From Acarospora socialis (Eukaryota > Ascomycota > Lecanoromycetes > Acarosporales > Acarosporaceae), in the NCBI GenBank assembly GCA_025617375.2, contig JAMYGW020000010.1:744001-808000 (forward strand): 64,000 bases of DNA, given 5' to 3'. Below the pieces are notes generated by a model that saw only the letters and a list, made by a program, of their open reading frames with translations, ran no database searches and had not been told where the DNA came from. The position numbers and the translations under genes were made by a program. Shown here one piece after another: positions 45,519 to 57,452 of this stretch; the first letter of the stretch is position 1; each line of letters begins with the position of its first letter.

Positions 45519-48500
45519 ATATGGGCTGCACGAGTAGGGAATGGTTTCTCTTGGCGCACTGAAATGTACATGAGTATTCACGTAGGCATAGCGAATCTTG
45601 CAGCGTCAGGTCCATCTGTCCAATCATATAACTGGCAAGTTATCTACGGTTTCTCGGTGCATTAGGTTACAGTTCACGACCAATATATAGAGCCTTCTGG
45701 TGGCCTGGCCACGCAAGCCTCTAAATATGCAACTCGGATTCCAGGAAAGGATATGCTACCGGACGAAGTGCATCAGCAGCAATTCCCGACAATAGACTAG
45801 CAACGTTAGACTGCATCTCACTGCTCAAGAATGTCGTAGAACTCGACGATCAGATGACAGTAGTATATAAATGATGTGCTGATAGCGGTTTGGATCCCCT
45901 TCAGAGGTCTTGAGTGTGATCATAAGGTACTTGATGTCTCCCTGGATCGACAGCCAACCCTGACTAGCGCCTTAGGGCCCGAGCTCTCCCAGTAAGGTAT
46001 ATCCCTCTGCACTCTCACTCGGGTCAGATCTCACTGGAGATTGGAGGCATGCACAAGCACTGCACTCAGCAAGATCTCCAGCTGGGCATATTGGTGATCA
46101 GAACAGACCACTTCCATATCGCGCAGAGCCCTCACACAACAGGAAACTCAGTTGGAGATGGTCTTCCGCACCGGAACTGGTCACAGCAGTATGCAGGTAG
46201 GTAAGTCGTCTAGATGGGTCGTCGATCAGACTATGATCAAGGTTCTACATGGCTAGCATATGATCTAACAGGTGCACGCCCTAGAACCAGCGCTGCAAGA
46301 TCAATGCCTCCTCAGTCCCAATGATTCAACAAGCAGTTCGATATCTAGTGCGCAACGGTTCGTCCGATTTTCGGGTTGATCTCGGGGATTAGCCACAGGC
46401 CCTACTGCAAGCCAGACGACTATCAACCGCACCAGGCCGGCATCAGATCACAGGCCGGGGGCCACCACTTCGCAGGACTTGGCCAAGAGCCAGGTACGCT
46501 CCAGGTGATAAGGCCAATGGACAGCCCATGTCTTTCACTAGGGAGATCACCAGTTTGAAGCCGGGCCCACCGGAATGGTTATTGGAAGACACATAGTCCG
46601 TTGTCCCGTGCGATCATCACGATCGTCAATCGTTTTAAATATCGGTGGTGTCTGGTCTACTGTGGACGTGAAAATACTCCCTGCATGTCAACAGTTCAGG
46701 AGCGTATGGTACCGGGCACTTGGTGTTGGTGTTGACTTCTGACAGCCCTGAACAACTCGAAAACAAGCTGGGACAAAGGCAGCATGGGTCCTGGGAGGAC
46801 TTCCGCCAATAAAGAACCCCCCACAATCGTCCTTCAATCCTGCGCTTTGTGGCCGTTGTCATTCAGCCACGGTGGCATCGCTCTGTTGGGTCGGATAAGT
46901 GCATGGGTCGCTCGCTCGCTGTTGCGCGGACGATTCTAGCTCCGGTCCGGTTCGGAAATGGGAGACCCTTTGATTTATCTGCCCGCCAGTACGCTCAGGT
47001 ACTGTACCCATAGGAAACACTTACACGGATGATCAATCGCACCCCTTTACCTAGATCAATAATAAACTTGGAGTGTGCTTCCCAACTCCAATCGATTTGA
47101 AGATGAAGAATACTACACTGCAGTGCTCGACCGTGGGGCAGTCTAGCCGGAGCATCATAATATCCCCAGCTGGCTCTTCCTGTCCTTTTTCCGGGGAGCT
47201 GGACCTAGATCTAGGTTGATCGGAAGATCTTCTGTGGCGATATTCGCCATTTTGATGGCCAGCAAGGAGCGTGTTTGGCTCCTTAGTTGTACTGTGTATG
47301 TACATACTGATTGTGGACTACCGCTCTAACCAACAATTATTCCCTTGTCGCTCCCCTTAAGCTTTACGGCTAAGTACGTCAAGAGGATGCTGCGTCCAGG
47401 TTGCTGTTGTGCATACCTGACCTGGTAGGGACGGGTTGGAGTACTTATCCTTTACACTAGGTACATGACCTAGCAGCATGTTTGTTGATTACTCCTCGTA
47501 CTAGGTACCTCCGGATGGTCTGAGCCACAAGACAAAACGCCGGAGTCTTTTGAAGCGGAGAGGCTATTTCCTCACTTTACACAGGCGGTTATTTGAAGTT
47601 TTTCATCAGAGCCTCCTCCCATTACAAGTGCGAGTACCTTTTGACCTTTGACCAGAAGACAGCCGGATGCTTATATGCCACTTCACATTGACCCTTGTCC
47701 TAAACTTACCTTAAGGCACTCACCAGTTTCCGAAGCCTAATGTCGCCTCAGCCGCGCCAAACTCGTTGCGGGTTTTTCGGGGTTCGCAGTGCTCACAGCT
47801 TAGCTGCATCATTCCTTCAGGGTCGGAACTGACCGCCTATGCAAGATGCTGCGCGTGCAGCTTTACCTTAACTTTAGCGTGTCTCTGCCGCTCGAGTCGT
47901 TGAAAAGCCTGTGTGCCACCAAGCCGATTCGGATGTCTTCGGTGGACGACAACGCATGATCTACCCCAATGCCCAATGGCTTACCCTCCGTAGCACATCG
48001 GACATTGGCCAAGGACAGCAAAAGCTAACCGTCCTTCATATTCTTATCATACTTTAGGAAACATCGTGGAAGAAGTTGAAACGCGTTCCTTGCTTTGGCT
48101 TTGAACCCCTTTCAATATGGGCTGCGGATGAAAAAGATTCCTTCTGCTTTGGCGGACCTGGCCCCCATGCCCCTAACGGGTGCCATCAACATTTGGTGCG
48201 CCTGAGGGAAGAATCCGCCATTATTCTCCCAGAGCTGGCGAGTTTCACCGACAACCCAATCATGGCAACACCCGGCGATTACTCCCCTGTCAAGGAGCCA
48301 CATTCGCAAGTCAACCCCCGGCGGGAGAGGCCATTGGCTCCCTTCGGATGTAGATCTATAACTCGTAAACGGGCATTAGGGACAATTCATTCGTTGATTG
48401 GCAATACCTGAGGCGACCGCCAATGCGCTTTTAGATTGGCCGGAGCGCCTACTCACTGTAGTGACAGGTTAGACGGCGGAAGCGGAAGCTATCTTGCGGG

Positions 48501-49301
48501 CTGAAAGGGTGAGAAACATTCCATCAACCGTTTGTTCCCGGGGTCTGGTGGGTCTACCGCGACAAGGCGCTGGTCTGTCATTCTCAGGGCGACTTTCAGC
48601 ATGGACCTTCGAATATGTTCCATCGGTCTCGAGGACGGTTCGACTTGTCCGTCGCGATGGCTTCTGCAGCTACGCAGTAGCCGGCCATTTCCACAGGTTC
48701 GTCACACCTGCGGGTGTACACGAGGGTACCGGTGCGGCATTGCTCGACCCTAAATCGATCAGATGAACCATCTGGAAGCGCATCCTGAACTCAACGTCGA
48801 GCTTAGGCGCAGGAACTTTCGAAGCGCAGGTGGTGCAGTGGAAGCTGCTTATGGTGTTTCAGAATTCCCTTAAGGTGCAGTTCCGATTTGTTACTGTCAA
48901 ATTTCACTGGATTGCATCATTCATCGAGTGACATGACCGCTGCATCCAATCCTCGTCTCGGTCGTTTAAGGTGAAGCATATCCGTTTGCATTCTCTGCTG
49001 GCGGACAGCAGGAGCTATGTGTCCGATGATCTGACCTCACATTGGCGACAGATCGCGTGGGTGATCCTCGTGCTGGGTGCTGTAGAGTTGCTGGAGTTAG
49101 AAAGACGACGTCGGTTGCTCCCCAGGGACCCTTTTCCTCACCCAAATGTTTTGTGCAAGTGCAGTTGTTATATCTTCCGACCATTGCACTGAACCGGACC
49201 GACTCCGACTGCTGCGAGCTTGTGTACGTGCTCGCCTTCCACGGCAGATTAGGGCTTGAATTTTTCCGAGCGGCTGGGAGCATTCAACAACGGTCAATCA
49301 G
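45519..49301. other. 3.8-kb gene-free region upstream of a Zn2Cys6 regulator
   Basis: The longest empty stretch in the window. All open frames are under about 115 codons, overlap on both strands and show no motif; I found no tRNA or transposon ends. Fungal developmental regulators often have very long promoters or 5' leaders, so this may be the control region of the gene at 49302. A non-coding RNA or upstream untranslated exons cannot be excluded. Confidence 0.5.
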
Positions 49302-51220
49302 ATGCAAGCCTTACCTCCTTTCAGGTGTCCCTTCTCTCAAACCTCGTTCGTCGAACATAGAGTCAACACGGATCTGACAAGATATCCCTTGGACTTAATC
49401 AAGAGGCAGTTCGAGGCGCAGAGCTTGGCCGAGAAGGTGTCGTACCTCTCTCCTCCTATGTCCAGGTCGCCACCACCTCCGGACTCTAGCAAGGTATCAT
49501 CAACTGGCGAGATCTCGCAGCAAGGGCTTTCCGGGCAACCGAGGCGGGTACGGTCTAATCCTTCAATCGGAAGCTCCATCAGGATCGCAGAACCTCCCAG
49601 ACTGGAAGATTGGCGACGACAAGACCTTTGGCAGAGTAGTGAGATCAATAGATTGGAACGACCGAGTGAGACTCACCCAGTACATGGTGTCCTTGAGGGA
49701 GTTCCGCGCACCGTACAGGAGCGCCGTGGACATTCGTCGTCACCCACAATCCACAGGACGCCCTTTGTCTCTCAACCATCGCTTCCGTCTCCAAGATCTG
49801 CGCGGAGAGCCAAAGCGCATGTGCCTTCAGCTTGTGTGAACTGCAAGAGGAAACATTTGCGATGTGAGCAACGGAGGCCTTGTCACCGGTGTGTCCAGGC
49901 TGGGAAAGAGGTATGACTTCAATGCAGAATGGGATATTGGGCGCGTCCGTTGACAGATTCTATCAGAGCTCATGCATCGACGTAGAACACAAGAAGCGAG
50001 GCCGGCCGCGACTCCGAGATGAGCGGGATCAACGTATAGAAGGTTCGCACCTCGAACATCACCACTCGTCGGCACCAATGGGGCCGCCTTTCGTATCTCC
50101 GGTCCTCTCGTCTCCAGGGCGTGGTCACCAAAGGATGGGGTCTTATCGCGAACTGAGATCTCAACCGGGGGTCTTTCATCATGCGCACCAAATAGGAGTC
50201 CCTATTCCACAGTCATATGACCTGGGATCCTTCCGCCCGTCAGCACCTCACCTTGAGATCTCCCCAATACCTCCAATGGCCGTATTGAATATCGATCTCG
50301 TTATTGCTAAAGCCAACAACGCATTCCATGAGGCGATTGCTCCTGGTGTCAACCTTCGTGGCAGACCGCTGCTCGATCTGGTATCTCCTAGTCATGCAAC
50401 AGACATACAGGGACTTCAGAGTCAGCTTCGAGCAGAACGGGATACAAAGGACCCCACATATCTGCCTCCGATCCACGGGTCGGCCCACGACCTTGATGCC
50501 ATTAGTTCCATCGATGACAGGGATTTACAAGCTGCGACCCAAGATCACTGTGACCGGAAGCTGTACTGGACCTTCCGCACGCCGAGTGGCCAGCAACGGA
50601 ATTTTCATTTCACGGTCAAACTGGCAAGGACAACTTTCTTTTTCGTAGTCCTTATGTTACCGCCAGGCTCACAGTATCCTGCTCCGTCCTCATCACCTTA
50701 CGCACTTGAAGACCCCCAGAGGCCATTTCAGATGTCGCCGGTCACTAGTTCTTTGGCACGATCTCCTGTTCTCGGTCAGGTCGGGCAACATCGACCGTTC
50801 TCGAGCGGCTCTTCCCAGTCTGGATCTCCCTATTTCTCCCCTTCAGGTCCTAATCTATCACCGGAAACGCGCCTCTTGGCAAATATATCGCGCTTTCAGC
50901 ACCATGACGACCCGCGTACCTCTCACATGTACCATCAGCAGGCACCACCAGTAACCTCCGTGCCTGGTTCCCAAATGGCCCGAAGTCCGCAAACACAGTC
51001 TAAGGAGGTTGGCTCATATCCCCGCCCACGCTCTCAGGATCTGAGGCATCTGGAACTCCCACCCATTCATGGTGCGTCGCCAGGTACCGGGAGTGGCCAT
51101 GGTCAGAGGCGAACCCACGGCGAGCACGTTGGTCAAATGCCGGTGAGCGAAGAAACCCAACATAGTGGTCACCGCAGACGGAAACGCCAACGATTAGGCA
51201 TCGAGGAGATGTTGGACTAG
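49302..51220 (+). CDS. Zn2Cys6 transcription factor with PAS-like domain
   Basis: Putative DNA-binding regulator; the target pathway is unknown. Exons 49302-49910 and 49967-51220 give about 620 residues. The binuclear zinc cluster is C-x2-C-x6-C-x5-C-x2-C-x8-C (CVNCKRKHLRC...CHRC). The last cysteine (SSCIDVEH) lies beyond the 56-nt intron. It is followed at once by a basic AT-hook-like KKRGRPRLRDERD. A PAS-like fold is visible further on: PMAVLNIDLVIAKANNAFHEA, LLDLVSPSHATDIQGLQSQL, then YWTFRTPSGQQRNFHF and a FFFVVLML strand. Ser/Pro-rich flanks and a basic end (HRRRKRQRLGIEEML) complete it. The ATG at 49302 is preceded by CAATCAG, a possible splice acceptor, so the N-terminus may extend into an upstream exon; ATG 49458 is another candidate start. 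Confidence 0.85.
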
Positions 51221-52356
51221 GAACCCTCTCGACTGAAAACAAAGTGTCAGCATTCTGACCTAGAAAACATGACTAGACGTTTGGAGTTGAGGCACGTATC
51301 TCGAGGTTGCAAAGGACTATAGATTTTCTCGCCGTCGGTTCATGTACATCAGGGCTTTCCTTTGTCGGCATATGTCTCCATAATATTTCCATCGTCGCGA
51401 GACCTGATGAAACAGCACAGCCTCCATGTTTCTGTACCATCATGAGCGCAGCCCATCCCTATCATTATCTTTGTCTCAGCGTACAGACGACGCACTCTCA
51501 CGACGTACACAAAAGTGTCTCTTTCCTTCTGCTACCCGACGGCGTTCCTTTTGTTTGAGTCATGCCACGACGCTCCGCGCCACGAACGACCATGATGTCT
51601 GTATGTAATAACCTGTAGATCTTCTCTGCTATGCTCTTTTGCTGGGTCCGCAGGCGAGGAATTCGTTGTAGTTTATACGAGATAGGCATTTGGCATCAAA
51701 CAACTGCTCTTACAATTATATATGTCTATCCCTGACAGCCGAATGGCGAATGTCCAATGACTCGTTCTATAAGATCCACATAATCTAAATAAACTCCAAA
51801 GTCTTTGGTTACATCCTCATCAGTTTTGGCTGCACATTTCTATGTTCGATGTATATCCATATCATCTACCTTGATCCTGGGATGCTGTTTGTTTTTTCTA
51901 TTTCTCGTGGTTGCTTCCCTTTCGAGTCGGTATCACTAGACCCGGAGCCAGGCGATTGGCCGCACGGTTTTTTATTTTCATAGGGGCATGTACTGTACAA
52001 CGCACCCCACCGCAGCGTGTCGAGTTGGCAGCGTCGTGTTGGCTGCTGGCTGCTCAATGGAGAGGTGCTTTCATGGCTTTGCACGTGGAGGTCAGGATTA
52101 GTTGGTAGGCAAGGGAGTTCTACTTGGGAATAGTATTGATTCTACCTCTTATGCTTGAGGACAGTCCAGATGTGGTGATCGGTACTCGAGCTCTTTGCGC
52201 GATTCGTTCCGTTGAAGGCGTTCGACCTGCCCACCCACCAAAGCGCGACTCGAAAAGCCGGACCGTGACCGCTCGACGCCTGTACTCCTGTTCCCCTCCG
52301 ACGAAGGATAGCGAAACCATGCCCGAACCCCAGTCCATGCCGTCTCCCCCACCCCC
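51221..52356. other. Convergent intergenic region
   Basis: Between the 3' ends of the Zn2Cys6 gene and the J-protein gene. No coding or RNA feature recognised. The frames that are open in 52.1-52.4 kb are antisense shadows of the J-protein gene's C-terminus. Confidence 0.6.
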
Positions 52357-53212
52357 TCACCCAATCGGCTTCAACTTCTTCTTCTTCGCCTTCCCATCCT
52401 TCCCCGCCCCCGTCCCCGCCCCATCCTTCTTCCCGCCCGTAAAATCCCTCCAACTCCCGATCCTCTTCTCGCGACTCTCCTCCCACGCCACCTCCTGCTC
52501 GCGCTTCCTCTTCCGCAACTCGACCTCCTCGTCCTCCTTCCGCTGCGCCCTCCCCTCCTCCTGCAACTGCGCTCGCATCTGCTTCCGCCGCCGATGCTCG
52601 TTGTCCACCAGCACCTCGACCGTCTTCTTCCGCCACGCGGCCGCGAACGACGCGTCCGGCGCCTTCACCTCGGCCGAATCGACCGTCAGCTTCCGCTCCC
52701 GCATCAGCAGCATCCGCGCGTCCGCGATCGCTTCGTCGAGACGCGTCCGCGCCGCCGTGTCCATGAGTTCCGTTTGCGCTTTCTTGAGCCGGTCGAAGGC
52801 TTCGGGCGCCGAAGGGTTCGACGTCTTGTCCGGGTGGATGAGGAGGGACTTTTTGCGGTAGGTGTTTTTGATGTCGGATTCCGGCACGCCCGGTTGGAGG
52901 TCGAGGACGGCGTAGCTGAGAGGTTGGTCAGCTGCGGTGGGAACGAACGGGGGTAAGGGGAGGAGAGGTGGAGGGGTACGCACGCGTCGAGTTTGAAGGC
53001 TTTGAGGATTCCTGTTCGTAAAGGATGGGTGAGTACTGGTAGCACTGTCGATGATGTGGGTTGAGGACTACGTACGGTCTATCTCGGCATCCTGGGAGAA
53101 TGTAGGGTTAGTAAGGGAGGATCTTATTTCGTCTGGTTGTAGCTCTCACCTTGTTGAATTCGGTCGCCTCCTTCTCGAGCGCTTCGAGCGCATCGACCTC
53201 CTCGTCTGCCAT
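52357..53212 (-). CDS. DNAJC8/Spf31-like J-domain protein
   Basis: Nuclear J protein; relatives (human DNAJC8, fission yeast Spf31) associate with the spliceosome and act as Hsp70 co-chaperones. Exons 53212-53150, 53091-53076, 53011-52984 and 52915-52357; 221 residues. Two internal exons are tiny, 16 and 28 nt. They encode DAEIDR and ILKAFKLDA, the conserved lead-in to the J domain. The J domain reads YAVLDLQPGVPESDIKNTYRK with HPD in LLIHPDKTSN. A long charged helix follows (AWRKKTVEVLVDNEHRRRKQ and onward) and the protein ends in a Lys-rich nuclear signal (GKAKKKKLKPIG). It is divergent from DBP4 across only 170 bp. Confidence 0.93.
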
Positions 53213-53382
53213 ATTGAGTAGCTTATCCGGTGAATTGCCCTTATGAGCTTGAAGTTGAGTGAGTGCGATTGTTGCCGGACGGAACTTGCAGGGGTCCCTT
53301 TCCTGTATCGATTACGGCCCTCGGCGCTATTCCGCTAAGCGACGGTTGAAGAACTTGGTGTGCACAGCGACTTCTCCGCGCA
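53213..53382. promoter_or_regulatory. Compact divergent J-protein/DBP4 promoter
   Basis: Only 170 bp separates the two start codons, so both genes probably share one promoter. No specific element recognised. Confidence 0.55.
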
Positions 53383-55782
53383 ATGTACAAGTCCGAGATG
53401 GCACCAGCAGCGCCGGGCTTCAAGAAGCCTCAAAAGCCAAAACAGCATGCCCGGCCACTGAAGAGAAAGCGCGATGAGGAGGATCTGGCTGCTCTAGACC
53501 TGCGTGTGGCGGAGCTAGACACAAAAGCCAACGAGATCAAGACTTTCGCTGACCTACCACTCTCCCGCCCCACCGCTTCCGGACTCGAAGCTTCTCACTT
53601 CAAGACATTGACGGATATCCAGAAGAAAGCTGTGCCCTTGGCTCTGCAAGGAAGAGACATTCTAGGCGCGGCCAAAACTGGTAGCGGGAAGACGTTGGCA
53701 TTTCTCATACCTGTCCTCGAGAAACTGTATCGGAAAAGATGGACAGAGTACGATGGCTTGGGGGCGCTTATCATCTCTCCTACACGGGAGTTGGCAATTC
53801 AGATCTTCGAGGTGCTGCGGAAAATTGGGCGTTATCACACCTTTTCGGCGGGGCTTGTCATCGGGGGGAGAAGTTTACAGGAAGAGCGGGAGAGATTGGG
53901 ACGCATGAATATCCTGGTGTGCACGCCGGGGAGAATGTTACAGCACATGGACCAGACAGCTGCGTTCGTGATTGATAATTTGCAGATGCTCGTGCTGGAC
54001 GAAGCTGATCGGATCATGGACATGGGGTTTCAGAGTACTGTGGATGCGATAGTGGAGCATTTACCTCAAGAAAGACAATCTCTACTGTTCAGCGCGACAC
54101 AGACCAAAAAGGTGTCGGATCTGGCAAGACTTAGTCTTCGTGATCCAGAGTATTTCTCTGTGCATGAGGCTGCGAGCAGTGCGACGCCGTCAACATTACA
54201 ACAGCACTATATCGTGACACCTCTGCCAGAAAAGCTAAATACGTTGTGGAGCTTCCTCCGTGCTAATATCAAGTCAAAGATTCTGGTGTTTTTGTCATCG
54301 GGTAAACAGGTGCGCTTCGTCTACGAGAGCTTTCGTCATCTCCAGCCCGGCATTCCTCTCCTTCACTTGCACGGCAGGCAGAAGCAAACAGCAAGACTGG
54401 ACATAACGTCGAAGTTTTCCGCTTCGAAGAACTCTTGCTTATTCGCGACTGATGTTGTTGCACGGGGTCTTGACTTCCCTGCTGTTGACTGGGTGATACA
54501 ACTGGACTGTCCCGAAGACGCCGAGACATATATTCATCGAGTTGGTCGCACAGCGCGATATGAGCGGAACGGCCGAGCAGTCTTGTTTCTCGACCCTAGC
54601 GAGGAGGAAGGTATGCTTAAGCGCTTAGAACACAAAAAGGTGCCCATCGAAAAGATAAATGTGCGGCAGAAGAAGCAGCAGAGCATCAAAAACCAGCTGC
54701 AGAATATGTGCTTCAAAGATCCCGAATTAAAATATCTGGGTCAGAAAGCTTTCGTATCCTATGTGCGATCAATACATATACAGAAAGACAGGGAGATCTT
54801 CAAGGTCAAAGAGCTGCCATTAGATGAGTTCTCAGCAAGCTTAGGGCTACCGGGCGCACCGAGAATCAAGTTCTTGAAGGGCGATAATGCGAAGGAGTTG
54901 AAGAATGCGCCAAGGCACGGGCTGTCTTCGTCTGAGGATGAAAATGATGATGAAGACACTGGTGAAGGCAAACAGAAGGAGAGAACCAAAGCTACTGTCC
55001 GGACGAAATATGACCGGATGTTCGAAAGAAGAAACCAAGATGTCTTGGCGGACCACTATGCCAAGCTGGTTGACGGCGAAGGCGGTACTGACGACCACGG
55101 TGACGCCGACGAAGATAACAACTTCCTAACTGTGAAACGACGTTTGAGCATGGGCGAATTTGGCAATGAAGATGTTGAAGATAAGCGACTAGAGGGAAAA
55201 GCCAAGATCGTTCCTGTGAATGGCACAGAACTAGTTATCGACTCAAAGCGGCGAGAAAAGCTCTTAAAGTCTAAAAAGAAGCTTTTGAAACTGAAAGGCA
55301 AGGGAACTAAGCTGGTTTACGATGAAGATGGGAATCCGCACGAAGTGTATGAACTCGAGAATGAAGATCAATTCCGACAGAGAGGCAGTGCGGCAGACCA
55401 AAAGGCCAAATTTCTGGAAGACGAGCGGCAACGTTTGCAGACCGCTGATGTTGCCGACAAGCAAGCAGCCAAGGAGAAGAAGAAAACCAAGCGAAAGAAG
55501 AGGAAGGCCAGAGAAGCGGCAGAGAGGGATGGTGAAGGAGAAGGCGGGGTTCAAGCAGTACTTGTGCCGTATGAAGATGGAGGTGACGGTGCGCTATTGG
55601 AGCCCGAGGGATCGGATGACGATGATGTAGGCCTTGACGAAAGGCCGGTCAAAAGACCAAAGAAGTGGTTCGAAGACAATTCGGATGAGGAAGCAAACTC
55701 AGGCGAGCGGAATAAGGTGGTCGTAGAAGAACCGGATACACTCGAGGATCTCGAAGCGTTAGCATCTGGTCTTCTTCATTAG
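53383..55782 (+). CDS. DBP4: DEAD-box RNA helicase Dbp4 (Hca4)
   Basis: Nucleolar RNA helicase for early 18S rRNA processing; the yeast protein releases U14 snoRNA from pre-rRNA. Single exon, 799 residues. Landmarks are [20 protein letters not shown] and [11 protein letters not shown] (Q motif), Walker A AKTGSGKT (Lys103), [29 protein letters not shown] (DEAD from 206), [25 protein letters not shown] and [13 protein letters not shown]. The C-terminal extension starts with the conserved [20 protein letters not shown] and becomes highly charged with Lys/Glu runs. A second ATG five codons in ([10 protein letters not shown]) could be the actual start. Confidence 0.96.
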   Translation: MYKSEMAPAAPGFKKPQKPKQHARPLKRKRDEEDLAALDLRVAELDTKANEIKTFADLPLSRPTASGLEASHFKTLTDIQKKAVPLALQGRDILGAAKTGSGKTLAFLIPVLEKLYRKRWTEYDGLGALIISPTRELAIQIFEVLRKIGRYHTFSAGLVIGGRSLQEERERLGRMNILVCTPGRMLQHMDQTAAFVIDNLQMLVLDEADRIMDMGFQSTVDAIVEHLPQERQSLLFSATQTKKVSDLARLSLRDPEYFSVHEAASSATPSTLQQHYIVTPLPEKLNTLWSFLRANIKSKILVFLSSGKQVRFVYESFRHLQPGIPLLHLHGRQKQTARLDITSKFSASKNSCLFATDVVARGLDFPAVDWVIQLDCPEDAETYIHRVGRTARYERNGRAVLFLDPSEEEGMLKRLEHKKVPIEKINVRQKKQQSIKNQLQNMCFKDPELKYLGQKAFVSYVRSIHIQKDREIFKVKELPLDEFSASLGLPGAPRIKFLKGDNAKELKNAPRHGLSSSEDENDDEDTGEGKQKERTKATVRTKYDRMFERRNQDVLADHYAKLVDGEGGTDDHGDADEDNNFLTVKRRLSMGEFGNEDVEDKRLEGKAKIVPVNGTELVIDSKRREKLLKSKKKLLKLKGKGTKLVYDEDGNPHEVYELENEDQFRQRGSAADQKAKFLEDERQRLQTADVADKQAAKEKKKTKRKKRKAREAAERDGEGEGGVQAVLVPYEDGGDGALLEPEGSDDDDVGLDERPVKRPKKWFEDNSDEEANSGERNKVVVEEPDTLEDLEALASGLLH

Positions 55783-56091
55783 GCAGGGCGAGACCGAGCA
55801 ATGCCGTCGATCAACCTAGTAGCTACTTCTTTCTTGTACATAGCTTCAACTGCTCCAAAGTGGCTCAGAAATCTGGAAGCATGCAATTGGACACATGTAC
55901 TGAGCTTCAGCCTTATAAGCCCCCCACGGCTGCTTACATAATCTGACCGAGGAGGGGCTGGTCGGAGCGGATTACGCTCGGTACCGACGATCTGAGACAG
56001 ATCTGACAATGCGACGTCTTCCATCTTACGGCTGTATGTGATTACCCATGTGCGCATGTGATGGAGCTCAACACTTGAACAGGGTACTGCG
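55783..56091. other. Short spacer before the FAD synthase gene
   Basis: About 310 bases between tandem plus-strand genes. The promoter of the FAD synthase gene should be here; nothing specific seen. Confidence 0.55.
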
Positions 56092-57122
56092 ATGCCACCC
56101 GAGCCTGACGAGCAGGCCAAGAGTGATCAACACCTTGCCAATGGCGAGTATGACAACCAGACACTCTCATCGCTCTGCGCCGAGCTCCACGCTCGAGTCA
56201 GCGGATTCCTCGCCGAAGAAGCCCCCAATGACCGATTGAAGAAAGTACAAGAGCAGACAAGGATATCAATGACCGTCATCTCAGACGCCCTGAGAAGATA
56301 CACGTGTGTCAAGCCCGTGGCCCTCTCCAATTCACCCCTACAACAACCCTCCGCCTCACAGCGGACAAGGTCTCGTCCCCGCTCGATGGAATTCACGGTA
56401 CTAACAAACCCTACCATCAACCTAGCTTCCCCGAACTCTCCCTCTCCTACAACGGCGGCAAAGACTGTCTTGTCCTGCTCATCCTCTTCCTCGCCGCCCT
56501 GCACGCCCACCCGGACCCTCCACCGCCCCCACGCATCCAATCCGTCTACATCGTCTCCCCGCACCCCTTCCCCGAAGTCGAGTCCTTCGTCGCCGCCTCC
56601 TCGCGCACCTACCACCTCGACCTGGCCCGCTACGCCAAGCCGATGAAAGCCGCCTTCGCCGAGTACCTGCGGGAAAAGCCGGCGGTCAAGGCCATCTTCG
56701 TCGGCACGCGCCGGACAGATCCGCATGGGGGCGAGTTGACGTTTTTCGACGAGACGGATCGAGGCTGGCCGGCGTTCATGAGGGTGCATCCGGTTATTGA
56801 TTGGCATTATGCGGAGATTTGGAGTGTGAGTTGTCGTCTTCCGTTTCCCCGTCGAGAGAGAGAGGCGGGCAAGTGTGCTGGGTGAGGGAGAGCAGGTGGC
56901 TGATGATTGTCTGTTTGTGGGGAGGAGCAGTTCATCAGGCATTTGGGCATTCCGTACTGTGAGCTTTACGATCGCGGATATACGTCGCTGGGGGGGACCA
57001 CGGATACGCATCCTAACCCTGCGCTGAAGGCGGGCACGACGGTCTCCGCTGAGGGAGAGAAGTTTAAGCCGGCTTATGAGCTGGTCGAGGATGAAGCGGA
57101 GCGGCTTGGCAGGGATAGATGA
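56092..57122 (+). CDS. FAD1: FAD synthase (FMN adenylyltransferase)
   Basis: Transfers AMP from ATP to FMN to make FAD, the last step of flavin cofactor synthesis. Exons 56092-56303, 56426-56825 and 56931-57122; 267 residues. It belongs to the PAPS-reductase-like group: LSLSYNGGKDCLVLLILF (the SYNGGKD phosphate loop), IFVGTRRTDPHGG, HPVIDWHYAEIW and IPYCELYDRGYTSLGGTTDT with HPNPAL. The first intron (122 nt) has a CTAAC branch point near its end; skipping it would read a Pro/Ser-rich segment instead of joining RRYT to FPELSLSYN. Yeast Fad1 is somewhat longer (306 residues). The enzyme has no targeting signal I can see. Confidence 0.93.
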
Positions 57123-57452
57123 AGCGGACTTGTGATTTGTACGCACATTCCCAGGGAGGCTGTTTTGTATATGCATATAGAACGCATTGAGCTCTGGTGA
57201 AATATCATAATAAATGGCAGTCTATCAGGAGCGAACTTTCTTTGAAATGATTCTATTCGCGATGCATGTGCGTTGTTTCTTTATTTCTCCGCTGGATAAT
57301 GAAGTCAAATGCTTAAGGATATCCTCGCTCCTCTCCGCTTTGCGCTCACGCAACAGTTGTTCCGCCGACGCAGAGCCAAGCGAGCAAGCGAATAGCGAAG
57401 TCGTAAGCCCGCCCCTTTCTATTCCTCAGCCCTCTAACAGATAGGACGGAAG
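57123..57452. other. Convergent spacer between FAD1 and MLH1
   Basis: 330 bases holding the two 3' UTRs. Nothing else recognised. Confidence 0.6.

Noticed and set aside
48076-48766. Two ORFs of 90-111 codons in the gene-free region
   Set aside because: No motif, no codon pattern like the neighbours, and overlapping frames on both strands.
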